From Marisa cornuarietis (taxonomy: Eukaryota; Mollusca; Gastropoda; Architaenioglossa; Ampullariidae), in the NCBI GenBank assembly GCA_004794655.1, contig SMMW01000046.1:2702001-2766000 (forward strand): a stretch of DNA of 64,000 nucleotides. Reading direction: 5' to 3'. Below are positions 23,301 to 34,626 of this stretch, in pieces; position 1 is the first letter of the stretch, and every line of letters begins with the position of its first letter. The translations under genes and the position numbers were made by a program. The notes under the pieces were generated by a model. That model was given only the letters and a program-made list of their open reading frames with translations, was not told where the DNA came from and did no database searches.

Positions 23301-24171
23301 CACGGTGAAAAAACGTAAACGTCGATGGCATATATAATCTTCAGGGTCTCGTCAAATATACTGAATATGTATTGAACATCTTTGGTTTGTAATCATCTCT
23401 GCATGCAGCATGTCGATTGGGTGGTCATCGCAATCACAAATTTAATGTTATACCATCATACTTGACGAGGAAACCAAACTGTCAGATCTACGGATGTCCT
23501 GCATTTGCTTCTGTTGAGAAGCTCGATCTTATGTGTTAGTGGCTGTATCTCACGCACACGAAAAAAAAAAAAAAATGCCTGATACGTTGTCATATACAGT
23601 ATATCATATAAGGCACGTGTCTTTTTTCTGGATTGTTTTTCTTGGAATTTTTGTATTTGTTAGAACTAAGATACAGTTCACAGTCACATAGCTTTGCATC
23701 AAGCATCACTTTCATTCTTAAATTCAAGAGACAAGAGTAGACAGCGGGAAGGAGAGATCGAGTGTCCACATGTCCACACCTTTACAAACAATTTTACCTA
23801 ACTACACTGGAACTTGCTATGCAAAATAAATACAATAAAAGCCAGCACGTATGCAACACAATTTTTTTTTTTATAAAATCCTTTTTTCACGGATACAACC
23901 ATGCAGCTGCTTATGATACACATGCAGGCTTTAACAACCAAGCAACACCTTTCGATCTGTCTTTATTTTATTTTTTATTTTTATTTGTTACTATCCTGTT
24001 GTTTTTTGTTGTTTTTTCTTTTTTGTTTTTCTTTTCTGTTTTGCCGTGTAATATGCATTCTTCTGAATGGATACTTATCATAGAAGTCTGTGACTGAGCA
24101 TTACAAATGGTGATCATCACTCAATGTACAACGCACGTATATTATGATAGATTTTCTCATTGGCGACAGAT
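23301..24171. other. No gene recognised
   Basis: AT-rich sequence. The Phe/Leu-rich frame at 23762-24094 comes from T-rich DNA and has no domain or splice support. Confidence 0.4.
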
Positions 24172-24244
24172 GCCCGGTTAGCTCAGTCGGTAGAGCATGG
24201 GACTCTTAATCCCAGGGTCGTGGGTTCGAGCCCCACATTGGGCG
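24172..24244 (+). tRNA. tRNA-Lys(CUU)
   Basis: A 73-nt cloverleaf without intron. The acceptor strands GCCCGGT and ATTGGGC pair with two G-U wobbles. The D arm holds AGTCGGTA, the anticodon stem TGGGA/TCCCA encloses CTCTTAA with anticodon CTT, and the T arm contains GGTTCGAGCCC (box B). It is identical over all 73 nt to the copy at 51774-51846. Confidence 0.95.
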
Positions 24245-24442
24245 AGATTTCTTTTGTGTTTATATCACAGGTGTTAACAGCAATCGAATTCGCGTCTTGT
24301 AATAGCAGTTAATACGAACGTCTATGCTGTTTAAGACATTTATCGTAATATTACCAACGTTAAATTTTTTTCACACTATCCTCTGAGATCAGCAACACTT
24401 GAAAACAATAATTGAAAAAAATAATAACTTGACACTTTAGGA

Positions 24443-24506
24443 GCCCGCGGTTAGCTCGATCAGCATGGGACTCAATCCCAATCAGGTTCGAGCCTTAAAG
24501 TGGGCG
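24443..24506 (+). pseudogene. Decayed tRNA-Lys copy
   Basis: gcccgcggttagctcgatca, gcatgggactcaatccca and aggttcgagcc show a tRNA-Lys gene with deletions. The anticodon loop has shrunk from CTCTTAA to CTCAA, and the T stem is broken. It lies 198 bp after the intact gene, so it is either a local duplicate or a retroposed copy. It is not expected to make a functional tRNA. Confidence 0.75.
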
Positions 24507-24782
24507 ATGTTATTTTAATTTCACTTATGAAGCTACATTTCTATTTGATAACGTTACTACACATTGTGCGAGTGTCTGAAGCTTTCCATCTTGTTGCAAA
24601 TCATATTAAAATTTCATATTATGAAACATTTGTTAAAATGGTCCTAGACCTTAAAATTTAGTAAAATTACTGACCCACATAAAAGTAGAATAACTTATTC
24701 CAGTATAGTTTCCTAATATTTTTCTGAAAGCTTGCGATCACTAAATAATCAGGAGGAAAACAAAAATAATGAAACAAAAAAT

Positions 24783-24873
24783 TGCCCCGGGTGAGGATCG
24801 AACTCACGACCTTCAGATTGCTCGCATTTGTGTGACTATGAGACTGACGCGCTACCTACTGCGCTACCGAGGC
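24783..24873 (-). tRNA. Elongator tRNA-Met(CAU) with 18-nt intron
   Basis: On the minus strand the 5' end is GCCTCGG and the 3' end CCGGGGC plus discriminator A. The anticodon loop is CTCATA, followed by an 18-nt intron (gtcacacaaatgcgagca) at the canonical position after base 37, then ATCTGA. Removing the intron gives a 73-nt tRNA that resembles the animal elongator Met tRNA. The T arm reads GAGTTCGATCCTC. The anticodon is at 24838-24840. An intron in tRNA-Met is unusual, since animal tRNA introns are mostly in Tyr, Leu, Ile and Arg genes. Confidence 0.9.
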
Positions 24874-24879
24874 TCGCGG

Positions 24880-25880
24880 TGGAGAGATTGTATTGTGGAT
24901 TAATAACCGTTTGTTGACGGCAAGATTTTGTTTTCACTTTGTAATTTTATGTTTCCTGTTTTGCAGATAAGCAGTTAGTAATATGCGCTTAACTGTCTTT
25001 CTGACATTTCACAAGACCTGTTTCCATAGTTTGTGATCTCTGCAGCGTATGTGTTTGTGACGCACGTTTATCTTGCTCTGTGAGTGTGTAAATGTGTGTG
25101 TCAATTAATAAAGGATGAAATTCACATATACTGTGGCCGAATTATCGCAAAGATGATATTTTGGTCGAATTGACTATATGCAGCGGTCGAATCAATTACA
25201 GGATGTAGTCAAATGTACAATGGGCTGTGGTTGAATCGACTCGTGACATGGTCGAATCAACTGATGGTCGAATCGGGAAAAAGGTTGAATCGACCAGTCC
25301 TCTCCAAAAGAACATAAATATAAGAGGGTTAGGAGTAAAGTGACTTATTGATCGTGTTCATTAAGTACAGCATTTATAGGGAAGAGGTTACTGTTTACGT
25401 CATTACTCTTTTAACTTTTATCTGAATAACAATGGCAATGAAATAATTCATATGCCACCAATAAGAATTACGTACAGTACATCTAAGAATTATAAGGGTC
25501 ATTTCCCAATTTGACCATCAGTCAACTCGACTAGTACATCATCTTTTGCAATAGTCAAATTTCATGTAATCACCTTTATCTTCGATCCTCGGTTGACCTG
25601 CGCACGTCGATTTTGCCGTTTCGTCGTTGTGTGTGTGTGTGTGTGCGTGTAACTCACCTGTGCGTGTGCTATAATTCATGAAAGATTTTTGGGTTTTTTT
25701 TGCAAAACAAGATCTTTTAATGTCGCTTCCATTTGAAAGTAGTATTTATTTAGTACGTATGCCCATCTCTTTGTATGTTTACCAGAAGTGCAGTGTTTCT
25801 ACAAATAACGCAAGAATAATCAGCTACTTGTTTTATATACTGACAAGTACAGACAAACTTTAGAAGATGATCCTGATTGT
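24880..25880. other. No gene; cluster of GTCGAATC-like words
   Basis: At 25140-25300 the words gtcgaattgac, gtcgaatcaat, gttgaatcgac, gtcgaatcaac and gtcgaatcggg recur at irregular spacing, with weaker relatives at 25510-25600. No frame or known element accounts for them. Confidence 0.45.
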
Positions 25881-25884
25881 GGAA

Positions 25885-26445
25885 TGTTTATTTTCATCAG
25901 AATATTCAAGTCATAAAATGGACATGTCCTATATGAGGACAGTTGTTGACAGTCACATGGTCAAACCAGAACAACTTACACTGCTTGACTGTTGGGAGTA
26001 GGGATTACTTTTGTCCTACAAGTGTGGTGACTGTGCTTCATACAAAGTCAATGATTTTGTTTTCTGTATGAGATCTGGAACAGCCCACTCGATCAGGCAC
26101 TTGCTCTAGGATGCCTGCATTCCCCTAAACTGTATCAGTGAGCATGAGTCCACATTTCACATCCATAAAGCAGGACTGGTACTTCAAAGGTCTAATAAAG
26201 ACTGCCTATTGTCGTCAACCTGATATTATATCCATTGCTGCTGTTGCTGTTGCAATCCTAATATAGATATCTGCCATGGAGCTGCCATCGTTACAGAGGG
26301 TGGCTCCAAAGTAACCTGTTTACCTATTAGAACTGTACTCTGTTCATGTAGATAGCTGCTTTGCCGCTGCCAATGACCATGACTTTGCTCTTTTTTGTGG
26401 TAGTCTCCATTCGATAGGTGTGTTTTTTTTGTTTTAGTTTTTGTA
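25885..26445 (-). mobile_element. LINE relic (family L1 of this window), minus strand
   Basis: Translating the minus strand in mixed frames gives words of the LINE reverse transcriptase C-terminal region: KSKVMVIGSGKAAIYMN, then later VLLYGCEMWT and STVTTLVGQK. Several stops and frameshifts interrupt it. The same wording occurs in the relics at 31870-32875 (plus) and 45880-47220 (minus), so I treat them as one family. The sub-family (clade) is not certain. Confidence 0.6.
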
Positions 26446-27183
26446 TGCAAGGTAAGTCTACATTCGTATTATTACACTCTCATTATTTCAGATATTAAAA
26501 CTTAAATTTGACAATGCGTCAAACTGTTCTAACAAATTATGTACTTTACATAGCTTTAGAAATAATCACATAAATATATATATATATATCCACTCAGTAG
26601 CAAAAGAATCATTTCATACTGTCTCTTTCAGTCTCATAAATTTTCCATTTAAAATATTTTAAATTGTATGTGACATTGACACAATATTAAATCACTAAAA
26701 ATATTTGCTAAAAAATGTGAAAAAAATTGAAGATGTACATCCTATCTAGTTCACTTAAATTATAAGCAATGTATCTTGGCTTGCTGCCATTATCAGAAAA
26801 TTGTTAAATATATTTTAAAGCTGTGAAAGTAATTATTATATTGGTACTATCTTTTCACAGTAAGTAATGTTTTAATTTATCCAAATGATTTCGTTGCAAC
26901 TCAAATATGACAATCACCCATAATAATTAAAATCTAAAAATAGCAACAATTCATTAAAATATAGTCTCATCAAGAAACACAGTAATAATATTATTACAGA
27001 AAAAACATCACAGAAATTAAAAAACATTTCTTACTACTTTCAGCTGTCTACTTTGTATCTTATACATATGTAATATCATGATTCATCACAAACTCTGCAT
27101 GGTGGGTTAAGGTCAGAAAACAGCCACATTGTATTATGATCTGATCAACTCACAACCAAAACAGTTAATCCATAACAATATTA
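26446..27183. other. Downstream flank of the RMDN gene
   Basis: Very AT-rich, with a (TA)n tract at 26574-26588. It may contain 3' UTR of the minus-strand RMDN gene that ends at 27284. No separate gene is seen. Confidence 0.4.
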
Positions 27184-27186
27184 ACG

Positions 27187-27317
27187 AGGACATAATAAAA
27201 CATATGTACATAATGCACTGAATGCTTGAATTGAATATTTGAAATGATGGCTACATATTCTTATACAATGTTAGAGATGACTGCTATGCCCCATACTTGG
27301 TGAGTAAAGTTTTTATT
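27187..27317. repeat. 131-bp direct duplication, distal copy
   Basis: 27187-27317 and 27425-27555 are near-identical, offset by 238 bp (aggacataataaaacatatg in both). The distal copy contains the real end of the last RMDN exon; the proximal copy repeats the final codons (IKTLLTKYGA and stop) without the acceptor and the first codons. Confidence 0.85.
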
Positions 27318-30300
27318 TCTTCCTCTATTTCTTCCCCCTGCAACAGAGAAAAATGAATGCCATTTCAAATTTGCAGAAGTCTTGGGTTTTGGTACTGCAA
27401 GTTCATGTAAAAGAAACATGTAAAAGGACATAATAAAACATATGTACATCATGCTCTGAATGCTTGGATTGAATATTTCAAATGATGGCTACATATTCTT
27501 ATACAATGTTAGAGATGACTGCTATGCCCCATACTTGGTGAGTAAAGTTTTTATTAACTTGCACATACCAGTTTTGCTGAGCTTTGTGAATCCTTCTTTG
27601 GGGACATTTGTTTTAGACATCATAAATTTACTACTCATCATCATCATCATTTTTATCATCATTATCATCACTAAGCACATTTCCTTGCTTGTCAGTGAAC
27701 TCAGTGTACTTGAATAAAAGGGCAGCAAGAGAAACAAATACATGAAGAGAAACAGCACAGCTTTCAAACTGCAAGAGCAAGGGGAGAGAACAGGAGGAAA
27801 AAGCAAGAAGAAGAAGAGGAGGCCACCAGCTGGAAGCATTCATCAAACCAATGGATCCTAAGCCCATTCTTTAAACCATCAGGCACAAAACGTTTTGCTT
27901 TGTTCTGACAAGAAGTGTAAAGTTTAAAAAAAAAATAGCTTATGGAAAATTGAAGTGTGATTATATTCTTCTAAAACCAAAAGGTGAGCAAAACGCAAAT
28001 ATTTGCTAAGATATGATAATTATTGAAACATACACTCAAAACATCAGGAGTTTCTGAGGCCTTCAGTAGCCACTGTGTTGCCATAGGGTATTCTTTCTTC
28101 TCAATCAAACACTGAAACATGTCAACTAGAATAATTAAATAGACACATTAGATTTAAAGTTCTGTTGTCACAGGTTGCAATTTAGTAAAAATGAAAAAAA
28201 AACCATTAAACTGAAAATGTCCAAAACATAGATTTATCGAGGATTTGTAATTATTCAGAGATCCACATGCCTACTAAACTACTGAACTAACCTTAGCTAT
28301 ATATAACATATTCTCTTTCCATTTGCCAGGTCGCTGTTTTTCTGCCTGCATTAAAAAAAAAATTCATATTAATATATTCAGATTCAGATAACACACAAAC
28401 CATAAGTCTTCTGAGGAATGATTATTTGATGAGTTTCTGTTTCTGATAGTCAAATCCTCAGAAATATATACCCAATTTCTGATGACTCAAGGAGAAATGA
28501 GAGTATATGTCAAAAATAAAGATAACCTGAGCTGAGTGAAATATTCCCATATGATTAACATGGTTTTCCATTTGAAAGAATGGATTGACCATGTTGTAAA
28601 AAAGGATAATCTATGTGGGTATGTGTATATTAATTAGTTCTTGGAATGAATTCTATATAATGAAAACAGATTGTCCTTTTTTGCTTTGTGTATGTGAAGA
28701 TGTGTGCATGCATGTGAAAACACACAGCTTAGTCTTTTTCTTCATGAAGCTGTACCAGCAAGAGCCCAGTTCTATAAGCAGTGAGCATATCTAAATTTTC
28801 AGCATGTTCACCTCCATAAAGTGTCCCAAGGCCTCATCAACTGTTGCTACAGGTGGCTCACCAAAAAATGTTGCAGCTGCTTTCCTTTCAAACCATGACA
28901 ACATATATACCTGCAAAATAAAAACACCTTCAAACAATCTTCGCTGGTATTCATGAAGAAATTCTTATGTACACATTTTCTGGAATGTTACTTCCTGGCA
29001 ATACATTATAGCATATAAAGTAAGCAGGTCATAGCTAATGACACATGATTTTATTAACTTGATCAATGCCTTTAAAAAAGAACTTCATGCAATGACTCCC
29101 CAACTCAAAATACCTAGGAAACTCATGAAAAGCAACATGTTACTACGGTCATAAGAAGTAAAGACCTTTGTTAAGAATATAAGATACGACCAAGCTATTT
29201 TTTTTAACCATTTGAGGATTCTGTTTTTATACAAAGCACTCACGCTATAACACCATCGCCCTAGCATGTGATGTGGAGTTGGGTCTTTGGGATTCAACTG
29301 TATAGCTTTTTTGATGTGGTCCTGAAAGTGGATATTAATTGAAGTTTAACAACAAAAACAAGTTACCAGCCATCACCACCAGAAAACTTTTTCCCCTATT
29401 GTGTAAATTGTGTACAAATTTATAGACTTTTTATGGGACATGAAAACATACTAACTTATGCGATACATGATAATTTCAACAAATAAAATCATAAAGAAAA
29501 CAATATATTTCTAATTCAAAAAATAATCTTGGTGACCAAATTTTCGCTATTCAAAGACAAACCTTCCCAACATGTCCTAGGCATTCAGAAAAAAATTGAA
29601 GAGACTAGTCAATGAGAATTCTTTCATACAAATTTCAGTGGTGTATAGCTACTTGCTGCAATGTATTGAATGTGAAATTTTGCTTATTTATGCTTATCAT
29701 AAACAACTTACTTATCACTTTAGAGCCGCGGTTCTCAACCTGCTGAAAAGGGGGCCGCAAAGGCGGTCATTTTCTCATATCTCATATAGGTATTAGTGGC
29801 TAAGGGGGGTGCGCGGACGTACCTTTATTCGTCTGGGGGGGGGCGTCACGACTAAAAGGTTGAGAAACGCTGCTTTAGAGGAAGCAATAACAAACGCCAC
29901 ACGTGCATAAAAATTTTTTAAAAAAGAACAAAGAATTAGCTTGTTCATTACAGAAGGTAAAATTCTTATAAGGAATGTTAAGTTTCAAAAGAAAATACAG
30001 TGGTTATGACACTGCCTGAGCTATACTCACCCTTATTATATAAGCATTCTTGATTTTTTCAGCCATAGGTTCATAATCCCCTGTGCTGCCAAGTGCTATT
30101 GCATACCTGCAGAAGGCCGTTTATTACAGCTTTGTCAAGTTACACAGTTTAAATAAATTCTTTGTAAGCATAGAAAAAAGCTGGTTGATAAATTCAGTAA
30201 AATAAAAATCCCCAAAACCTTGTTATAATGTGTCTTACATAATGTCTTTGTATTTCTATTCAGCTTTCAATTATTAAATTATATTCCAATCATAATTTAT

Positions 30301-32919
30301 GGCACTGCTTTTAATGCTTCTGATCAGGTTATTTCAAACAGCATGAATATTAACACATTGTTTCAGAATACACATATACACACAGCCCAATAAAAACATA
30401 TACAGACAATTGTGTAGACATGCACACAGGCACACTTGCCCTCTTGGCCCCAATGTGCCCCCCCCCCAACACACACACATACACAGAGGCACAAACAGAC
30501 ATACTTTCTCTCTCTGTGTCTCTCACTAACTATAAACATCTAAATAGCATGCTACAGACCATTTGTGTGCATCTGAAGATTGAGGATTAAGTCTAAGAGC
30601 TACTTCAGCAGCTTCCTTTGACTCGAATACCAACTCCTTCTTTCTTGCTGTACTTCCACTCTCTCCTTCAATAGTGGCATAATTGTATGCTGCTTTGGCA
30701 TGCCGCCAATGAAATTCTGCTTTCAGTGACAACTGAGACAAAAAGTTTTTTAAGAATTAAAATCTAAAAGCAGTATTTAAGGAAATAAATCTAAAACACT
30801 TTTGCAACTTTTATATCAGTTAATCTAGACATTTGTAAATTTCAATTCATACTCGAGTTGTAATATATATTAGTTAATGCTTGGAAAAAGCTCTCATGGG
30901 ATGAGAAAACTCTGACTCTATATAATTGTGTTCAGTTACTTCTGAAGTTTAATTGGAAGGAAAAGGCTGTGTGCATTCCGTTGGGAGCTTACTTATTATT
31001 ATTACTCAGCAGCAATCTGGGAAAACATTATGGCAGAACAGAAATTCGTTAGAAAAAAAAAAACGAAGATACATGCTATTAAGTGTACTTTGTCTTACTT
31101 TAACAAATGTGCCTTAAGTATATGATTATAATATCATTAATAAATACTGACTCAGTACTCAAAGCATTAGAAATGTTTTCACACTTCACTGTGAGGGAGT
31201 AAAATCTCTGGGCTTGTTTGTAAAATTATTAGGGGAATACACTCATACACTTGATACTTTGTGTTTCGAAAAGAAAATTCTGCTCTGACGATAATACAGC
31301 TTGTGAGTACTACAGAAACCAAACAAAACAACTGTTATATTACATTATTTAGTAATGCTCTTACACATCAACCATGTAGGCAGAATTACCAAAAAGGTTA
31401 GCCTATCAAACTGTTCTTTGGATGACAAGGTGAACACGCTTTTTGGTGCTGTGAGACACCCATTTACATTCTGGATCTTGCCAGATATGCATCTGCTCAA
31501 CTGGTGTCCCTCTTTCAGCCTATCATAAATAAGAATAATATGCTTGTGTTGAATCTCTTTCTTTATAGGTCAGTGCCCCGTTGTCTAAAATAAGTTTAGT
31601 TCTATTAAGTTAATCAATGAATTATTAACTGAGACCTTTAAAATCTTTCTTTGAATCACTGAAGATAGTCTAATATGTATCTTGCTTGACCTGCCTCTTT
31701 TTAACTTGTTTATTCTAAGCTGATATCAAGGATTGATCATCGTACCCACCCACCCCAACTAAAGTCTGAACTTAACTGCCACCTATGTTTTTCTTTTTTT
31801 TACTTTTTCATACGTTCTTATTCATGCAAGCTGTTCTCTTCTTTGACCTGAAATTTTCTCAATGCTGCCGTAATGGATTTTTTTTCTATCTCCCAAAACT
31901 ACAAAACACTGTACAAGTGCTCAGTGAATGCAGTACAATTGAATAACCAAGTGGAGCTTTCTTTCACACCACAGTGGGTGTCTGTCAAGTATGCCCCCAA
32001 CTGTGTGTACTGTTCAATGTCTTTCTGGAGGACATGCAAGAACCCCTGCATGACCATCACAGCTGCATTTCCACCAGGAAGGCTCATATGTAACCTATGT
32101 TTTGCAATGATGTTGATCCAACAACAAAACTGCAAGATCTTACCAACAGACAGTTCCAACATAAAATGGAGACCAACACAAACAAAAGCAAAGCCACAGA
32201 GTACAGCAATGGCAGAGCAGAGATCTACGTGAATGGAGTACAGTTCTAGGAGATGAGCAGGTTTTTGTACTTGGGAGCTACTCTTTCCATAAATACCAGC
32301 TCCACAGCAAACATCTGCATCAGGATCAAAACTGTCACAGTAGCAATGACCATGCTAAACAGGATATGGCACAGCAACATTATCAGGTTTGCTACCAAGT
32401 ACAAACTGTACTAGTCCCTAGTACTTCCAATCTTGCTATACAGATGTGAAAAGTGGACACTGCTTGCTAATGCAGAGAAGATAATCCACATATTCAAAAA
32501 CAAGTGCCTGAGGAGGCTGCTCCTGAACCTGTACAGGGAACATAAAACCAATGACGTTTTAAGATGCATGGTCATCACCCTCAAATGACACCAGAAACCT
32601 CTTCCTGCAACATTCAAGGAGTCCAAGCTGGTCTAGTTCCACCCTTTGACCCAGCACAACACTGTTTTGGTGGGGGGTCAAAACCAAGATGGACAGAAGA
32701 ACTGGCTTACGAAAATGAAGGAGTGATCTGGTCATTCCATGCAGGAACTGTTCACTACCATTTAAGAAAGGCCTAACTGATCAGATGTCCAGTTAATCCC
32801 TTGATGTCCAACACCAGAGAATCAGCATAGCTCTTTGTCAACTGGTACTAGTCAAGGGATGAATGAATGAACACCTTAAAAATGTATACCATTTCCTTCT
32901 TCAATTACTCTTACTTCTT

Positions 32920-32954
<35 letters not shown>

Positions 32955-34063
32955 GAGTTTGGTCTTTTTATCTTTATAATTCTGAAAAAGAAGGTTGGCA
33001 TACACATATTGAGCTTACATTTCTTTTTCTTTCTTGCAATTCACAATATGCCTGTTTAATCTGTGCCTTTGAGCCTGCAAGGAGCTCGTCTATCTCTCTG
33101 AAAAATTCTGCATCCTCTTCATCATAGCTTACAACCAATGGAGTTGCAAACTGGACATTGCGCTCTAATGAATCCTGGCGTGAGATGACGTCTCCACTGA
33201 AAAATAAGAGATGATCACCTGCCATGAAACTATGATGTTTTAATACAATAAATAAGTACTAGCATATCTTTACCATGAATTCTAAATGGCTGACATATAT
33301 AATGACTTTACAGGTGTTAAAAACCTGACATTGACTCTCAAAATGCAGTGCTTCATCATTTAGATATTATTATCTTGACATGACTTCAGCAAATCATTAT
33401 CAATAGAAAAAGCTGTTGACCTGTGTTTGTAAAAATTATCTACTGATGTTACCAACCCTTGTATGATTTGAAAAGGCCCTTTCCATGTTTAAAAATTTAC
33501 CCCTTTTATTAGCTTTAAATTTTATCTCCAAACTTGTTTGAGTTTCTTGTTACCAAATCATTGTTACTTCGTCAAAACGTTTATCGGAACATTAATAAAT
33601 TTAAATAGAAGAAGAGTTCTAAGTCGCACTTCTCACATACCCAAGTGGACGACTGCTTAAATAGCATGATAGGAACTCGAGGTCTGCCCATTTAAAGTCA
33701 GTAGGAAGCCGTTAGTCAGCTTTTTCCTATTCTAACTAGAAGGATCGGTGTAGCGTGTGCAACATGTACTAGAACGTTACTTGACAGCAGACTATCATAC
33801 CCGCCGATCGCATCTTGAAAATCGTCCTCGTCGTCATCGCCGCTACTGGCTGTTATATAGTTGTACTTTGATAGGCTGCCTGCCTTTCTCTTGGAAAACC
33901 TGATATCGGAGATATCTGCCACATCACGTTTTATTTCGTCAAGGATGGCACGAATGTCTCTTAGTTCCTTCCATAAATGTAAGCAAGCAACACAAAGTCC
34001 AGCCCCCGCGGCTACGCTGGCCATAGCACCCAAGATAAACGATCCATGCTGGCGGAAGGACAT
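27284..34063 (-). CDS. Regulator of microtubule dynamics family protein, RMDN3/PTPIP51-like
   Basis: Nine minus-strand exons with GT-AG borders and consistent phases: 34063-33781, 33191-33019, 30732-30560, 30106-30031, 29321-29244, 28910-28812, 28345-28292, 28111-28034, 27337-27284 (355 residues plus stop). Exon 2 might instead start at 33196, but only 33191 keeps phase. The N terminus has one hydrophobic segment (about 8-30), as expected for the outer-mitochondrial-membrane anchor of RMDN3. Then come a charged helix, KYNYITASSGDDDEDD at about 66-81 (FFAT-like), and the TPR-like C-terminal domain with AHKWYAIALGS, NPKDPTPHHMLGRWCYS, MLSWFERKAAATFF and KQRPGKWKENMLYIAK. RMDN3 tethers mitochondria to ER through VAP proteins and binds phospholipid; related RMDN1 was linked to microtubules. 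A LINE relic lies in intron 2 and an hAT MITE in intron 4. The neighbour at 34627 is divergent, 563 bp away. Confidence 0.88.
29726..29872. mobile_element. hAT-type MITE in an RMDN intron
   Basis: 147 bp with imperfect terminal inverted repeats (left ccgcggttctcaacct, right aggttgagaaacgctg) and a perfect 8-bp target duplication ctttagag at 29718-29725 and 29873-29880. The G-rich interior has no frame. The end wording CAGYGGTTCTCAA is typical of Buster/Charlie-like hAT elements. The target has TA at its centre, as reported for the Buster group. Confidence 0.85.
31870..32875 (+). mobile_element. LINE relic (family L1), plus strand, in RMDN intron 2
   Basis: Broken reverse transcriptase coding sequence. 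In order, across frames: LNNQVELSFTP; GRLICNLCFANDVD, the decayed FADD catalytic motif; NGRAEIYVNGVQF; FLYLGATLS; IRIKTVTVAMTMLNRIWHS; LVLPILLYRCEKWTLL; NKCLRRLLLNLYREHKTND; and an end with MKEWSGHSMQELF. It ends in gatgaatgaatgaac at about 32860-32875. Multiple stops and shifts show it is dead. It opposes the direction of the host gene. The 5' two-thirds of the element are missing. Confidence 0.75.
32929..32956. repeat. (CA)n microsatellite
   Basis: A short CA run after a CT-rich stretch, just downstream of RMDN exon 2. Confidence 0.85.
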
Positions 34064-34626
34064 CGCCTTTTCGAATTGTTTCTACACGTATAGTGTGAGT
34101 TATTCTTTGAGTGAAACCCCCTGAATTCACGACGAAAGAAAATGTCGAAATGATTAGCCGAAAAGCAAAACTACTGCCACTGCATTGTTGAGTAGACAGT
34201 ACTGCCCTCAACCAAATGGGCGACTACTCATTAGTACATTCATGAGTGCTGTTTTCTTTGATCGTCTGCTCTCACTGGCTCGACTCCCCGTATACGGCGT
34301 ATAGCAACAGCATAACATTCGAAAAATTATGTGTACTCTTAAAAAGCATCTTTCTGTTAACTTTGTCCATGATGATAATATAAGATGTGTAAAATGACTT
34401 TTTGTGATGGACGAATACCCAGAGTACTTTAAAGATGGCTAAGAAATTGCACCATTCTGCTGGGTGTTATGTATAGCGCCCGATAGTTTTATTTTTAACA
34501 GGTGCAATTTTCTCTCTTCGATAATATTCTAATCGTAGTAGAGTACATTTCAGAGAATTTTATACGTATTCATATTTTGACGATGAGATGTGCTTAACAA
34601 AGGGCCATAACTTATTGGTCTTAAAA
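34064..34626. promoter_or_regulatory. Shared intergenic region between divergent RMDN-like and C16orf89-like genes
   Basis: 563 bp separates the two start codons, which point away from each other, so both promoters must lie here or within 5' UTRs. No TATA box is obvious for either gene. The region is a candidate bidirectional promoter. The start of the plus gene is set at 34627 (aaaATGGCGG) instead of the in-frame ATG at 34588, because only the shorter form begins with a signal peptide. Confidence 0.6.

Noticed and set aside
27427..27555. Alternative last RMDN exon in the proximal duplicate
   Set aside because: It lacks the acceptor and the GEEIEEE codons that continue the family C terminus. 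Kept as a finding, not as an exon.
31340..31510. Extra RMDN exon between exons 2 and 3
   Set aside because: The minus-strand reading has no family similarity, and exons 2 and 3 already join in phase with continuous family wording.
32564..32776. 70-codon plus-strand frame
   Set aside because: It lies inside the LINE relic; the meaningful reading there is in another frame with LINE wording.
34588..34626. Upstream in-frame ATG for the C16orf89-like protein
   Set aside because: It would place 13 residues before the hydrophobic signal peptide. The ATG at 34627 has a better context (aaaATGG) and gives a normal signal peptide.
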